Shown: one piece after another, positions 63,331 through 64,000 of the stretch | Position numbering within the stretch: the stretch's first letter is position 1 | Layout of the letters: each line of letters opens with the position of its first letter | Origin: Linyphia triangularis | Taxonomy: Eukaryota; Arthropoda; Arachnida; Araneae; Linyphiidae | DNA length: 64,000 nucleotides | Direction: 5' to 3' | Assembly: GCA_963978545.1 (NCBI GenBank) | Contig: OZ021722.1 | Span: 37,465,365-37,529,364, forward strand | The notes under the pieces: generated by a model | Seen by the model: only the letters and a program-made list of their open reading frames with translations | The model's database searches: none | What the model was told of the DNA's origin: nothing | Translations under genes and position numbers: made by a program

Positions 63331-64000
63331 ACAGAATTACGAAATTTTTCCTAACCTGAAAAGGTTGATGAGGTGAAATTATGATAGTTCTGGAACCTGT
63401 CTCAGAATAACTGAGGTTCTTTCAGGGTTCGCGATGACCTACTGGTCTCTATTTTTATATCAATATCTTTTCTTTAGTTGCAAACGATAAAGATGTGGTT
63501 TCGTTCCACAGATTAAATTTCAAGATCAAGGTTGGAAGATACAACAAAAACGATAGTTTTTATTCTTTTGTATGTTAATGCTCTCAGTTAAATATATCGA
63601 AAATTTCTTTTAAATATGGCATCGTTTTCAAGATGAATCTGTGATAGAACAGCAAAATAAAGTTTATAGGGAATGGTAAATGAGGTAATGATGAATGATT
63701 GAAATCATGTTTTTAACAATAATAAAATATTGATTACGCTGAATAAATAATATAAAATGCATAAACTGTCACTTGATTAATTTCACTCGTATGAACGATT
63801 TAAGTTTGATGTTGTTGCACTTTTAATCGAGACAAAGAAACATACGTATGAATTTCGGAGTAAAATATTATTAATCGCATGTATATTCATTACAAATTTA
63901 ATTCGATAGAAATACCAAAGTCTGTACTAAATAAATATAAATTACAAACTAATATATTCTTGCGCTTCCTGGATAAAATCGACTCTACAAATGGCATTGG
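63331..64000. other. A+T-rich stretch without recognisable gene
   Basis: Nothing recognisable to the end of the window. Confidence 0.55.

Overview
The window is A+T-rich metazoan DNA, most likely from an arthropod. That assignment is an inference from composition and repeat content: a tRNA-derived SINE, hAT-type elements with 8-bp target-site duplications, a Gypsy-like solo LTR, a 'CCCGTGCTTCGC' type interspersed repeat, 'TTCCCTGATTT' type repeat blocks, and long AT, GT and homopolymer tracts. Nothing here looks bacterial or viral. I cannot name a species.

I find no complete protein-coding gene that I can recognise. The longest open frames (about 100-140 codons) are mostly chance openings in A+T-rich DNA or lie inside repeats. 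A few short open segments have near-normal codon content or sit against good splice signals: 3681-3759 and 4776-4919 on the minus strand, 8046-8315 on the minus strand, and 13749-14053, 29123-29442, 16510-16737 and 47841-48038 on the plus strand. They are listed as low-confidence exon or gene-fragment candidates, without function. The window may be intergenic or lie inside a long intron.

Layout. 0-10 kb: an RFX X-box-like site (382), a perfect 96-bp palindrome beside a 157-bp AT tract (2297-2569), a TTCCCTGA-rich repeat (4071-4508), a GC-rich E2F/NRF1-like island (7120-7510), and a 151-bp tandem duplication carrying a strong hairpin (9829-10123). 10-30 kb: one full copy of an interspersed repeat with actttcaattac ends (12216-12765), 28-bp tandem repeats (17991), a SINE with a 14-bp target-site duplication (20718-20894), a 1.7-kb inverted-repeat structure (21682-23407), a compound tandem/inverted repeat (26111-27183), and a TTCG-capped hairpin followed by a T run (29581-29627). 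30-46 kb: mostly A+T-rich DNA with a rearranged copy of the actttcaattac repeat (35030-35478), a 500-bp dispersed repeat (27908 and 36827), an AT tract (41189), and a 1.3-kb repeat holding two separate tandem arrays (41719-42997). 45.7-48 kb: a solo LTR with ATAT duplications (45737-46547), the third major actttcaattac copy, which has gained a GT microsatellite (46857-47659), and a GC-richer island with ETS and X-box-like sites. 50-64 kb: repeat fragments, a 792-bp hAT-like element (54254-55045) and a 2.64-kb hAT-like element with a perfect 8-bp duplication (58032-60670).

I found no convincing new multi-gene system. The best-supported discoveries are the delimited mobile elements and several unusual palindromic or foldback structures.
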